Assembly (NCBI GenBank): GCA_029931535.1
Contig: JAQPZY010001436.1
Location: 771,001-835,000, forward strand
DNA length: 64,000 nt
Direction: 5' to 3'
From: Margaritifera margaritifera
Lineage: Eukaryota > Mollusca > Bivalvia > Unionida > Margaritiferidae
A model generated the notes under the pieces. The model had not been told where the DNA came from and searched no databases. It saw only the letters and a list, made by a program, of their open reading frames with translations. The position numbers and the translations under genes are program-made. Within the stretch, counting starts at the first letter, position 1, and every line of letters starts with the position of its first letter. Positions 36,006-48,347 of this stretch are shown in pieces.

Positions 36006-36239
36006 GCCGTAAAGTACAAACATACGTTGAAATTTGCGGAGTGAGAGAGAGAAAAGAATTTCAGCTGGATGAAAACCTTGAACTTGAACTTACACCAAGC
36101 AACCCGAGTTCTTATAAATGGTATGTGAACACTTTCCATTGGATTTATTTAAGGTATTAGTTACAAGATGCCTATGATGCAAAGTTGCAATAACACGACG
36201 AGTAGACCGAACGGTAAATTCCTTGGCATACACATACTG

Positions 36240-36240
<1 letters not shown>

Positions 36241-36297
<57 letters not shown>
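36241..36297. repeat. (AT)n microsatellite
   Basis: About 28 AT units. Confidence 0.98.
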
Positions 36298-36298
<1 letters not shown>

Positions 36299-36375
36299 GT
36301 TTTTGTTTTTGTTAACCAGTAATAAGGTCCTAAAAGAGATCATTTAAAAATATTAAAATGTCTGAAGGTTTCTGT

Positions 36376-36400
36376 CCCCCCCCCCCCTCTCTCTCTCTCT
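36376..36400. repeat. Poly(C) and (CT)n run
   Basis: Twelve C followed by six to seven CT units. Confidence 0.95.
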
Positions 36401-36984
36401 TGACCATCGTCGCAAGTCAGGTGTGAAAATCTGCGAAAAAGGAACGTAGCCGATTTTCGCCCGTGGCATGTGATGATGTCTCTGGACCTATGATGGTAAA
36501 ACTGGCATACAAAACGACCAACATAGATAGAGAGAGGATAAAAATAATTGTATCCTCAGTAGCAATGGTAAGTAAAGCATAATCATGACTTAGAGCAACT
36601 GTACATAACTTTAAATGTTTAAATTACAGCTTGTTGGTTCGTCATGTCGCTTAGAATATTCACGACTTGTTTCGATGTACTCGCTTTCACTGTTCTGGAC
36701 GATAGCCATGCAATATTTGTAGTGCTCTACTTTCTTCATTTAAACCTAAGAGTCTCTTTCGTTCATTTAAGCAATCAGAATGAAAATAGAAGTTCAAAAA
36801 AGAAGCAAATTAACAATTTCAAAAATGATTGTGAATAGCTACAATAGCTGCAGAACTACATTTTGTAGCGGACACACTGGGAAAGGATGTGAAGAGATCA
36901 CTTCTTCGGCTGAGTTTCCTGTAGTCGATCTTTAACTCCGTTGGAACATAACTATGTGTATTGTATGTGGTATGAATAAAATAT

Positions 36985-37130
36985 ATGCATAGTTTGTATG
37001 CTGTATCTTTGATATACGACTTGTTGTAAACATTTTTCATTGAAAAGAAACTCGGCAAGCCTAGTTTCCTTTTAATGAAAAATGTATACAACACGTGGTA
37101 TACCAAAGATAGAGAGTACATACTATATAG
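36985..37130. repeat. Hairpin with about 72-bp arms
   Basis: Left arm about 36985-37056, right arm about 37059-37130, almost no loop (GGC-AA-GCC at the centre). Arms share GTTGTA(A/T)ACATTTTTCATT and TATCTTTG(A/G)TATAC with modest divergence. It abuts the larger inverted repeat that starts at about 37130. Confidence 0.8.
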
Positions 37131-37786
37131 TAGTATCACAATGGGCGTTTGAGACCACATTTACCTGTCACGACTACCTAGACCAGAATCCCTTATATAT
37201 TCCATTAACTTTTTGCCACTGGGGATTGTTTACACACACGTGCATCTACATGGAAGCTTCGCTTCTCAAACCCGTGTGAGTCCGCGTGGAATGGGGAGCC
37301 GTGATAGATAAGCTTTGTCTCATATATGCCCATTATGATACTACTTCCGTGGAAGCTTCGCTTCTCGACCTTACCGCTCGAAGTTTTCACATGATTGCCT
37401 CCCACGAAAGCCTCGCTGCTATAATGATCGCGGTTCAGCGAGCAAAACTTGTGCTGGCCAAACAAGAATCCTAGTAGTTGTCTTATCCGATCTCCAGTGT
37501 TTCCTGAATTTCTTCCTGGACTTCACCTAGCAAGTTTTCAGTCAACCGTTTGCCTCCTTTTGGACCATTGTTGTTGCATAAAATGCGCTATGAATCTCAG
37601 TGAGTAGCACCCCTAACGCGGACTTGAACATGGACCCAAGTGGGCTTGAGAAGTCAAGCTTCCACGCGGATATATGCTTGTGTAAAAAAATCCCATTTTT
37701 AAAAAGTTACATGGAACTAGAAGGGATTCTGGCTGGGGAGTCGAGATAGGTAAGTGTGGTTGTAAATACCCATTATGATACTACTT
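37130..37786. repeat. Large diverged inverted repeat with an internal third copy
   Basis: Left arm about 37130-37310 pairs with right arm about 37610-37786. Shared landmarks are AGTAGTATCA(C/T)AATGGG at the outer tips, CCAGAATCCCTT, and GGAAGCTT(C/G)(G/A)CTTCTCAA. A third partial copy lies inside at about 37303-37375 (CCCATTATGATACTACTT, then GTGGAAGCTTCGCTTCTC). The outline is that of a MITE or foldback element, possibly with a second copy nested in it. No transposase-like frame is present. Confidence 0.7.
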
Positions 37787-37794
37787 ATTCACAT

Positions 37795-37906
<112 letters not shown>

Positions 37907-37909
37907 GGG

Positions 37910-38720
37910 ATTTTTGGGTAATTTGATATAGGCTGATCTCATAGCTAATGGCCATTAGGTGTATCTGACCTAAATATAGCAATGGGTCTTCACACAGTCA
38001 ACAGCTTCAAGTTTTGTAAGTTAAACAACTAGTCTGTATAAGTACTATTGGTCCATTATGTACTTTAGTATCAGTAGTCTTGTGACCTGCCTTCTTCACT
38101 ACGTCACGAACAGATTGATAAAGGCAGGGTACCAGACTACAAATATAAAATTAATTCCATACAATATGGCTGATGTGCTGTATCTCTTTCATTCTGAGAG
38201 TGCAAGATATGGAATGTCTATAAAATCACTGCTTTCCTAATTACCGATCTCCACATCAAGTTATTCGCGGAATGAAAATTACCTCCTCCTCCAAAATAAT
38301 TCATAGCGAATATTTTTTTGAAATCACGATTCAACGGAAAATGTTTTCGTGGAACATGAATGCCACGCCACAGTGACATTCTTGTGGATGGCAATGTTCT
38401 TGTTCTCTCCAAACACATCCACACACAAAGTTGTGTAAATCTGACGCAAAACAATGCCAAGAATCTGAATTAACGGAAATCAAAGAGATGTCAAATATAG
38501 ATCACAGTGACCTGATTTTGGTAGGTATGTGTTGTACTGACCGAGATCAGTCTATATACTCTAATGCCAGTAATGCTAGAGAAACTAAACTAATTTACGA
38601 GTGAAATACAGGTCACACTGACCTAAATATGATAGATGGTGTAAAGTTTACAAAGACGCCTCCACGTACAAAGTTGCATAATTCTGTGACCAGTGGCAGA
38701 AAAACTGACATAAAATACTT
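37910..38720. repeat. Probable diverged repeat with recurring TGACCTAAAT motif
   Basis: Segments near 37935-38010, 38490-38530 and 38600-38650 each carry a (C/T)TGACCT(A/G)A(A/T)(A/T)T(A/T) motif followed by a T-GGTAG/TAGATGG-like string, two of them preceded by GTCACA/CTGTGA. They look like old copies of one dispersed or tandem repeat. No gene seen. Confidence 0.35.
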
Positions 38721-40458
38721 TCTAAAAGTTCTCTGACGTATTTGCATACGTACGGACAAGGGTAGCACTATATGTTTCTTGTATAAATTGTGGTGGGGTT
38801 CGAGAAAATAAAATAAAAAGAAAATAGATTTTCAAAATCTTTGCGTCGATAGATACCGACACGAGTGATTCTCATATTCTGGAACCATTTTGCATTGTTA
38901 AGTTGCCTGGAACTAAATAGAAGAAAGACACAAGAAAAGAATATGTGCCTTTGTAATTATTGTTATTTGCATGAATCAAGGCCGTAAGATTATTAACCTA
39001 AGGCACTGATTGTATGTATCACTGTGACAAGGAGAATAACTAATTGAGTTCAACTCCTATCTCCGCGATGCAAGCTTGTCTAGACGAGTCTGATTGATTT
39101 CTTTCTAATTACTAACGCATTCATTTTTAGTTTGTCGAAATATGTGGTTTGAATTCAGAAGAAGCATATCATTTACCAAAAATAATAATTACGAACTCTT
39201 CGGGTCACCGCTAGTTTCCGGCGGCAAAGCTATACAAGAGATCGGTTACATGGCTTGCGTGCCGGATTTTCAAATAGCCAATTAGATGTAGCCGCGTTGG
39301 AATTCCACGAACTTTATGGAAAGCCTAACGTTAAATATATGATTTCTAGTAGTTGCGCACCCCTAGAATAGATTTGCTTTCTTTGCATGAAAAAAATATA
39401 AAAATGTTGACGGTTTTATTGGCAGATAGACATCTGATTCTAAAATGGTTGCTATTATCGTAACATTATGCAGTAAATCTTAGATTTCTGGAACTCTTTC
39501 GATCGAAATGAAACCTATTTGTGACATTATGTATAACACTAGCCTCAATTCTATTGTCTTTTTTTATAACCAAAGGACGAGTGATGAATCAACTATTCGT
39601 TCAAAGTCCACATATATCTCTTAAACATCCATCTCTTTTGATTGATGTTAGATGTAGGCTTCAATTTATAGATCAAACATATTTATTCTTTTCTTTTATA
39701 ACTTTGAATTCGATGTCGTGTGAATATTTATAAAACTGGCCCCTAGCATGACATTAGAATTTGCTTAATATTCACAATTGGTCTTTTTGGGGGGTGGGTT
39801 GGTGGGTGGACGTTCTGACAAGACCTAGTTCAACCCAGTGATATAGATAAAGTCCACTTGTATATGAAATTGGGTTCACTCCCAATATATGGTCAGTTCC
39901 CTTTTTTTGATAAATCATGCAACATGACGAGAAGACGGGCGATACTGTACACCAGAAAAGTTTACATTTTTACACCCTATTACAGCCACTGGAATTTAAT
40001 GCAATTCCACATTCTAATTTTCATTTCAAATATTTAATGAATGAACACAACAAACCTAAACATATCGTTATTTTCTCGCAGAAAGATTGTGATACAAGAA
40101 CAGTGCAAAACCAACCAACCCACCAACAAACAAACAAACAACGATGTGAGGTGGCCTATCAATACTGAATACAACAGTACAAAGTACTTGACGCTCGCAA
40201 TTCTGAAAAGATTAGTTTCGTAGAAATATAATATGCAAGAATATTTTTTTTTAAAACGAGGAAGCAAGAATAATATTACGATACGAGATTTGACAGGAAA
40301 TTCGTAAACACTCGTTTACGCTAATTAATGTAATATATTATTCTGCAACACTTAAAAAGGTTGTAAGAACATTAAAATGAATCAAACTATTTGAGCTCGT
40401 GTATTCATCGTGGATACATCGTATCATTCTGAAGAACTTGCATTGATGACGATAACAG

Positions 40459-40567
40459 AATTCATTGATAATATTAGACCCGGTACAGGGATACATAATT
40501 CATTGATAATATTAGACCCGGTAGAGGGATACAGAATTCATTGATAATATTAGACCCGGTAGAGGGA
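40459..40567. repeat. 37-bp tandem repeat, three copies
   Basis: Unit is AATTCATTGATAATATTAGA followed by CCCGGTAGAGGGATACAG. The three copies differ by one or two bases. Confidence 0.95.
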
Positions 40568-40582
40568 TGCTTTTTTGTATCG

Positions 40583-40745
40583 TATGTAAAGGTGTTATTT
40601 ACCTCCCCCAGTTTTAAATGATAATATAGTCAAATCTGTATTATAGGAGTATACGTTTTTTTCAATGTAAAGGTGTTATTTACCTCCTCCAGTTTTAAAT
40701 GACAATATAGTCAAATCTGTATATAAGGGTATACGCTTTTTTCGA
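40583..40745. repeat. About 82-bp tandem duplication
   Basis: Two copies of a unit containing AAAGGTGTTATTTACCTCC, AGTTTTAAATGA and TATAGTCAAATCTGTAT, differing at a handful of positions. It follows the 37-bp repeat directly. Confidence 0.93.
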
Positions 40746-43384
40746 CATGAAGGTCGTATACGATTATATTTACATGGATTTATTCATCATGAAACGCATC
40801 TAGATCGAACTATTTATAATGTTTCGATACATAAGGATGATCGCTGCTCAATTATCAGGGTGCTTAACTTTTTGTAATAAGGATATTTTTGCATTTCTTT
40901 GAGTCAAAACAATCTAAAAACAAAAATAAAATGAATACGTAGCTGTGAATTTTGCTGCACAAGGCTCTCAAGAGGAGTATTTAAAAAAAAATTGAAATTT
41001 TAACCCTTTGTAGGTCAATATATTCCTCTCAATGTATACGTCAAGAAAAGTTTAGGTTACTAAGTGAAATTTGTCGTCCATATTACTTTTCATTAAGATT
41101 AATGGGTAGTTGAAGGACAGTGGAACTGATTTACGACAGGTTTTCAATTTACGATCATTTCATGATATTTATTATACATAAATTATCTTATTTGTTGACA
41201 GATGTCGTCCTCACATCATAATCACGTCTAATATCTCCCATCGTTTATATCACTACTCTGCCTATCTTAAATAAGTGACGTCATAACGCTGGCGCAACAG
41301 TTAATTAATTGATTTCGTCATCTCGAGTCTCGCGGTAAACATGCATTTGTTAACAGTGAGCATAACGTAAAGCTTATCAATATGATTTAAGAACACATCA
41401 AATGCATAGAGAAATAAAAATAGCTAGAAAGAGAGGGCAGAAATAGAGTAAGATAAATCGATCAGAAGTCGCGATATTTTCTAGAAATTCACCAGATTTA
41501 TATGAAATTGATATACACTCTAGAATGCTCGTTTGGCCTATGATAAAATTAGATAAATCATTCTTTGTTCACAAGACTTACTTCATTTATTGGAACATAT
41601 GCAAAAAATAATTTAATATTCCACTGAGCCCAAAGATTTTAAGGTAGCATATCTTTATGACACGAGAAAAGACGATATCTACTACAATACATATCTTTCT
41701 GACATGAGAAAAGACGATATCTAATACAATACATTACCTTTTTACCATACATCATATCGGTGTTGGTGGTACATGATTGACGGATGATTGAGCTAATTGG
41801 CAGACAGACTGGCAAGAAAATCAATGCGATATTTTCAAACCCGATTAATCTCTCCTGGTCTTGTGTGTATTGTCAGTCTTATCTATTGCTTATTGTATTC
41901 TTGGAACGTTTTATGATAAGAAGGTCTGTGCATTAAACTTCGTAAAAAAAGTGAAGTCTTTAGTGAATTAGATTATGTTTTATTACACCATTGTTATAAT
42001 TTGAGCACATAACCTTGACAGGGTTAAAGGTCGTGTGAAATGGTCTTTTCATACATGAAGTCTGTATATGCATACACACATACACAGATAGATAGACAGA
42101 TAGGTAGGTATTATATGTATATGTATATTACTAAGTTTGTGTATAAGAGCCTGATGTTTTCATAGTACATGTAACACTGTTGGATGACAGAAAAAGGAAA
42201 TGAAATCATAAGATGAAAATGCGCACTGAAATTATGATTTCTTTTACATCTGCATTCTTCATTTTGGCGGGAAAATGTTCAGATTCATTTCTTGAAATAT
42301 GCATCTTAATTTACCGTGTGGACGTTAAGGAACATACACCATATGGTTTATGCAGCAATGTTATACATTTAAAGACCTTTGTTGAAGCAAGTATCAAAAT
42401 GAACCAGAAAAGCTTATATTTACTGGCGCGAAACGTTGGTCAGTATAACGTCTTATGATTTATTATATTCCACTCAGCAAAGGCCTACAATCGTTTTATT
42501 ACACGTTTTGTGGAAATTTAACTTGTTTCAGAAATTGAGGATCTTATAGGAATGCTCATTTCAAACAAAATGTATGAAACGAGTCGAATAATTTCTATAC
42601 CTTGCAAGCCTTGGCGAGCAAAACAGAGATTGAAATTATTCAACGAGTTTCTAAATTTCTGTTGGAATGAGCACAAATGTAAAATTATATTTATCACAGG
42701 ACGAAACAATCTGATTTTATTTTACGAAACCGGAGAATATTGTAGTGAAATGGCTTTGAAATACGTTCCGAATATTCGGTCACCTGAAAAATCCATTGCT
42801 TTACATGACGTCATTTGTGTCGTCATGAAGAGTTATTATACGTGTGTATAGAAAAATTATGACATAAGCATACTAACCTAAATAACACTGTGCAATGCGA
42901 TAAATTATTGGAAATCAGATGACGTTGTATTTTCCAGTGAAAAATCATCTCTCACAGAAATAATGTAAATCTTGCTTTCTGGGGCCTATCATGTTCAGAA
43001 ACAATCTTCATGTACATCAAGCATCCATACATTTTTGTAGGATCAAATGTATACAGCCATGATTTTCAGTACGTACATTTCTGCAGATGGTCTGGCGTTA
43101 TTACGCCTCAAACTTAATAATGTGACGGAATCGTAGAAAGAAACGTCGGAAATTGCATCCTAAAACTGATATAAAGAGCATTATAAAACTTCAAAAAGAT
43201 GACGCTGCTTAAGATGAGAATGCGTCTTCTCTTTTTAAGTGATGAGGCTGAGAAAATTTAACATTTATTGACTGAAAAAAAAATATTGGGGATATTTTGT
43301 TTCTAAAATTACTAGTATGCCTTGTACAAAATATGAATTGCACGATCAAAAGTAAAATGATGCCAATTTCTGTTTTTAGCAAGT

Positions 43385-43553
43385 GAATTGTAGGATTAAA
43401 TGAACATTGTTGGGTATTTATCGATGTGTAAATTGTACATAATCACTCACAAAATAAATACAGTCTGGAGGACTTTATGTGAACTTTGTGAGTGGTAATG
43501 TAAAATGTACACTTCGATAAATACCCAACCATTATCATTTAATCCTTATAATT
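43385..43553. repeat. Hairpin element with about 69-bp arms
   Basis: Left arm 43385-43453, loop of about 31 bases, right arm 43485-43553. Arms share GGATTAAATGA, GTTGGGTATTTATCGA and CACTCACAAA; divergence is low to moderate with one small gap. The shape is that of a short MITE or foldback element. Confidence 0.88.
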
Positions 43554-44144
43554 CCAATTTTCCTCCTTTCTATCGTCAAATCAGCGGATTACGTCAATAA
43601 AACATTTACTTTTAGGTAGCACCTAGTTTTGTTTTATTAGTCTCCTCTCATGGCGGCATAATACCTAGCCCCATCTTCGCTAGCCAAGGGTCGTCGACTC
43701 ATATATGCTCAATTGTATTATAGATAGGGTAGAGTGTCAGAGCGGGTCATACCAGTGATTTGAGGACCTTTTGTCACTAGGTATGATCTTTGTTTCTCTT
43801 TTTACCAGGCTATTGTTTTTTTCAACATTAATCTTGCGTCCGATACCTGTTATTTTAGCATTCGTTGCTCTTGCTTTCAACGCAGTTCGATCTTTCAAGA
43901 CAAAAATGTGTCCATTCTTAGTGAGATCCCCTGCTCAAACATAAAACGACCATGACCTTCAATAACAGCTGGTGAAACATTGTCGAAGCAAAAATGCAGT
44001 ACTTTATTACTGTAGAGTAACTTGTAAAACCTGTCGACAGAGGTGAGTGCTGGAGTGCAGGAAGGACTGTGCGATTACTTTATTTGAACTTCTAACTGGA
44101 GATTTAATCTGGGGCCAATTTTCATCTGAAGTCACGAGGGAGCT

Positions 44145-44157
44145 GGGGGGGGGGGGG
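44145..44157. repeat. G13 homopolymer
   Basis: Thirteen consecutive G; candidate G-quadruplex material and a likely sequencing-length error point. Confidence 0.9.
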
Positions 44158-44582
44158 TGCGTTTTTGTTCTTATTATTGTGTTGTAAAGAGTTGGTATAG
44201 ACAAAGTTTCTCCTAAAGTGCACTTGAAACTGATTGGTAACCGAAAGCAGTCCCTAGAATTTACCGATGTGTAAAAACTTCCAGATCAGTATCACGTGAC
44301 GGTTTATACCCAATCACATTGCCGAAAATTCAGTCTGTTCATAACAGTTGGAATTATTCATATATATTCCAGATAAGGAAAAAAACAACATTATCGCAGT
44401 AGTTTGTTTTGCATAATCAAATAAAAATGTGCGTGTTTTTATATATGAGAATCCAACTCATGCTTGGAAAAGATTTACAGTTAATATCAAAGCGGTTTGT
44501 TTCGTATTACTGTACATGATATGTCTATGTCTCATGAGAATTTTTGGTTTTGTTTTCTATGTTTCTTTTGTCGTTTGTTTCT

Positions 44583-44810
44583 TTTTTTTTTTTTTTGGTG
44601 GGGGGGGGGTCAGGTGGGATTGTTTGTTGGTTTTAACGGCACTTATTAACACATTATTGGCTACATCACTACATCATGCGGAGAAAATATGAGCTAAATG
44701 CCTTCCCCAAGGACACACACGGGAAGCCGACTCAGGCTGGCCTGTGCTGGCATTTAACCCTCGACTCTTGGATTACAAATTCGACGATCAACTGAGCTAC
44801 CGCGTCTCCC
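44583..44810 (-). mobile_element. tRNA-derived SINE with poly(A) tail
   Basis: On the minus strand it begins GGGAGACGCGGTAGCTCAGT. TAGCTCAGTTG (44789-44799) is a perfect A-box fit; GGGTTAAATGCC (44749-44760) is a decayed B box. The body holds GTCCTTGGGGAAGGCATTTA, a string I recall as common in the central parts of many animal SINEs. It ends, after a C-rich patch, in a run of about 15 A (T15 at 44582-44596 on the plus strand). Length about 230 bp. Confidence 0.8.
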
Positions 44811-44814
44811 TTGG

Positions 44815-46250
44815 AATTTACCTGGTGTACGTCTTACAGATAATGTCAAATATGCCAATATAAACGGCTTATACTGTTAATCACTTTAAATTCCCGGGAA
44901 TGAAATTATGTAGTTTGGCTTTAAAACAGACATTTTCGTAGGCCTTTAATTTCCTGGCTTCGTTGTTTCAAAAAATAAAATAAAATAATGAACAGAAAGA
45001 TAAAGAAATAAGAAAATCGTAGGCACCCTTGTCGGCATGTTGATCAAAAATAATGCCGACATCCAATTCCATTTCCATGCGTGAATAAGCAAACAAAATG
45101 AACCTTACTGCTGTGATTAACATCAATCATACCTTATCATTATATACTATGATAATATAAAGGGAAAGGGTCGAATGACGGCATCGTTCATTTTTCGTCG
45201 GGATTAAAATTAGTGACCTAGATGACCCACGAAAACAAATAAAATTTGTGCCCTTGAAATAAAATGAATTTCATAATAAATGGTCTTGGAGCTTTTAATA
45301 AAACCAAGATATCGGCATCACTCAAAATATTTCACCGAATAAATTGCGCAATATTTAAGTGCATAAATTCATCGCATAGAATCTATACTCCTGAACGAAA
45401 ACACTTAGGGGCTGTAAAATAGAAATATATAAATAATACCACATTCTTCTTTATTAAACAACTTGAAGGGTTGGATGTCATGAATATCGTAACATTCCTC
45501 GATGACTTATTGCCATATATACCCACCGCCCAAAAATCAATGACAATTCTGAACCAGTGTCATTCGATTTTGGTATTGCAATTATTTGACATTCAGTGAC
45601 ATTTCCAAAAGCAATATCAGTTTTAAATATAAACCAGAAGGCCTCAACAATGACATTATTAGTATAAACACCAGCAAAGTAGATGCATGTTTGACCTTTT
45701 CTGAGCTGAAAAAAGCCTGCTGTCATCATCTTAATTGATTTATATGTGAATATTTAAATATCAACGGTCTTAGATACAAATTATGCCTTAAACAAGATTT
45801 ATTATCGAGGGGTATCATCGATTTGTTGATCCTAAACTGGATGACACCTTCGTAAACGATCAATTCAATGTTAACAACTATCATCTATGGAGAGCCAATA
45901 GTACAGCGGGATGGAGTATTTGGAACATTCGGGGCCTTTTCCATTGCATGCAGAAAAAAACCTCGGATGTACATAATGACCAGTTTGAACTGCCCTCAAG
46001 CTTATGATTATCATTACGTCATAATACCTTAATTGACGTCATAATGACTAGATGACGTGTTATCACAAAGAGCAACGTAAGTAATCGTTTCAGGCTATTG
46101 AAACTGAATGATTTCTTCAATTAAGTCATTACAAAATTGCAGGAATAACATACAAAATTAAAAGTGCAAGTATTTAATGGATTGTTTAAAGGTCATATAG
46201 TGTTATTTTCAACACCATTCATTTTTTAAGAATCTGTTCTTTGCACATCT
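44815..46250. other. Stretch with one unexplained ORF, otherwise nothing recognised
   Basis: The only frame that stands out is on the minus strand at 45478-45729 and is listed separately. No tandem repeat was seen. Confidence 0.4.
45478..45729 (-). other. Coding-like small ORF, family unknown
   Basis: An 83-codon frame whose composition looks like a globular protein (for example VEAFWFIFKTDIAFGNVTEC and SELSLIFGRWVYMAISHRG). I recognise no family. It could be an exon of an undetected gene, a processed fragment or chance. Confidence 0.25.
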
Positions 46251-46256
46251 AGCCGG

Positions 46257-46860
46257 ATGTTCGTCTGCCAAAAACTTACCAATTCGGGAAGCATCACTAC
46301 CATTATTTCCGAATCTCTATCAGAGAGTCGCGGTTGTTCGACTCATACCCGAAAGAGACGAGAAGGTTCCGAATGCGGGAAAGGGTTGCATGGAGGTATT
46401 GCAACATCTTTAAGATCACAAATAGATTGGAACAGAAAAGCACAACTGGAATTATATAAAATTTAATCAATTGGTGTAGAGATTCTCTTCAATGGTAAAA
46501 AATGGCTCATGATGGACAACCATAGACCATCATCAATGAGTGATAAAACTTTTGTTAATGACGTTTGCAAAACAATGGATAAAGTGACCATACCTTGTCA
46601 GTTTTGGGGGTAATTGGTGATATGAATTACAACTATTTGATAAATGACAAATGCTCTCCACTACAAGATGTTTGGGATTTTTTTTAATTTAACAAAGTTG
46701 GTTAAAGAACAAAAAAGCATTATGCTGAGTCACAATGATGTTATTTTGACAAATAAACCATTATCAAGTAACGTGATTTTGCAATTTTGATTATGGAGTA
46801 AGGAACATACCTTACATGATATCAATCCAATTGAAACGCGAGGTTCTACGTCACTGAAAC
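46257..46860 (+). pseudogene. LINE endonuclease-domain relic
   Basis: A broken piece of a non-LTR retrotransposon endonuclease. GLHGGIATSLRSQIDWNRKA (46380-46450) matches the GGG-x-x-x-Y-(V/I) region of such enzymes, then NHRPSSMSDKTFVNDVCKT (about 46520), then VIGDMNYNYLINDKCSPLQD (about 46613-46672) with the catalytic-type GDMN motif kept, then LVKEQKS...NDVILTNKPLS (46700-46770). The final S-D-H-x-x-I part is not recognisable (VRNIPYMI). Stops and frame changes break it. It differs from the ORF2 at 23.5 kb. A mariner begins at 46888, just downstream. Confidence 0.75.
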
Positions 46861-46887
46861 ATATGGAAATCATACAGACGTTCTATA

Positions 46888-47700
46888 CGAGGGTATTTGA
46901 AAAATTCTGAATAGTTTGTTAAAACCCTTTGAGTTTCTTTGCAAATAAATTAAATTTAATGCCGATCGATAGACAAAGTAACGTTATATAAAATGACCTG
47001 GAGCTACACGTGCAGCACTCCCGATACCTACAGATATACGCGTGTGACAGTGACGTAAAAATGTCCGAGAAGGAGAACAATTTAGCTACTGTGCAAAAGC
47101 ATCTGCAAAATCCGGGCACTCTTAGGGTACTCTCTGACTGATATCTAGGCTGACTTGGATAAAGTTTACGGATGCAATTTTCCTATAATTGTGAGATGGT
47201 TTCATCGTTTTAAAGATAGTCGCGAATCCAAGAAGATGACCCACATTCTGGAAGACTGTTGTCTGCGACCGGTGAGCGGGAAGTAGCTGCTGTAAAGGGG
47301 ACAATTGAAGAAGATGCTCGATACACAATGGAAGATATTTCTATTATCACGGGCATTACTTCGCCAGCTGTTTTTAATATATTGAAGAATCATTTGAAGC
47401 TCAGAGAAGTTTGTGCAAGATGGGGCCCGCATTTGTTGACGGTTTATCAAAAACAGACTCAGGTTGAAATTGCCAAACAGCTACTTGACAAATAGAAAAC
47501 GAGTGATCAAAGACGTTTGAATGAAATTTTCACAGGTGATGAAACGTGGATTTACTTTTATGATCCCGACTCAAGAGAAAATAATATTATGGATCTGAGA
47601 AAATGAGCAGAGACCACAAATCGCTCACAGGTAGTTGCACTGTCAAGATAGTTTTATCCGCATTAATTTTGGATGCAAAAGACCCTGTCGTCATTTTCAG
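46888..47700 (+). mobile_element. Mariner element (copy 2), 3'-truncated
   Basis: The 5' TIR at 46888-46916 starts CGAGGGTATTTGAAAAATTC and is preceded by TA (46886-46887), as in copy 1. Mariner similarity stops at about 47700 and no second TIR follows, so about 40% of the element is missing at its 3' end. It stands immediately after a LINE endonuclease relic and may have landed in that element. Confidence 0.88.
47061..47700 (+). pseudogene. Mariner transposase, truncated and broken
   Basis: Starts at the ATG of MSEKENNLATVQKHLQNPGT, in the place expected for mariner. Stops come within 30 codons and frames change. The best piece (47259-47495) reads ATGEREVAAVKGTIEEDARY, EDISIITGITSPAVFNILKN and KQTQVEIAKQLL, the DNA-binding and linker region. 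The first catalytic aspartate is present in FTGDETWIYFYDPDSREN (D at 47538-47540). The last recognisable part is LDAKDPVVIF near 47670; the second and third catalytic aspartates are gone with the 3' end. Confidence 0.9.
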
Positions 47701-48284
47701 GGTGCGAGTTATCTCCCCTTGCATGTAGACGTAACAACATCGGTATATTAACACTGTGGAAAAACGTATCTGACTGCAAACAATAGGAGATAATAACACT
47801 TTTATTATGTGTAAACATACAAAGTCGTAGCTATTTTGTTGACAATTCATAAAATGCCTGACTAGATCATAATTAGGCAAAGTTTGCAAAAGGTATATAT
47901 TTTCGATTTGCTCTCTTTTGTACTCGCGATTGTTTTAGTTTTGTATTTATGATGTTTCTTCTTAACATCCGTAGCGCAAATCACCGACTCAAAGGCTGTC
48001 ACAAATTCGAAATCTTATATATCTGTATTTAACAATTTGAATCACGCACAAGCAAAGCTGCAAGAGTCATTTCTGTTCTATGATATTCATTTTATTTTTG
48101 GGTTCCACTACCACAATAGCATACCGTCGAAAGTGTATTTTGGACTGTAAATAGTTTATTTTGTACAACCGTACAAACGAGGGACATATCTTTCTCAGAG
48201 TAACGTTTGTTAAAATAAAAGTCCTCAATGACATAAAAGGCATTACAGACTCAATGTATGCATAAATTTATGTTGATTACCTTC

Positions 48285-48289
<5 letters not shown>

Positions 48290-48344
<55 letters not shown>
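48290..48344. repeat. (CT)n microsatellite
   Basis: About 27 CT units. Confidence 0.98.

Positions 48345-48347
<3 letters not shown>

Larger units (their letters stand above)
38760..43380. other. Long stretch without recognised gene
   Basis: Apart from the tandem repeats at 40.4-40.75 kb and a 42-bp direct duplication at about 41648-41733 (GAGAAAAGACGATATCTA core), I see no gene or element. Two open frames at 42213-42458 and 42552-42851 on the plus strand resemble nothing known to me. Confidence 0.4.

Noticed and set aside
36819..37474. ORFs across the inverted-repeat complex
   Set aside because: They run through hairpin arms on both strands and match nothing; they reflect repeat structure.
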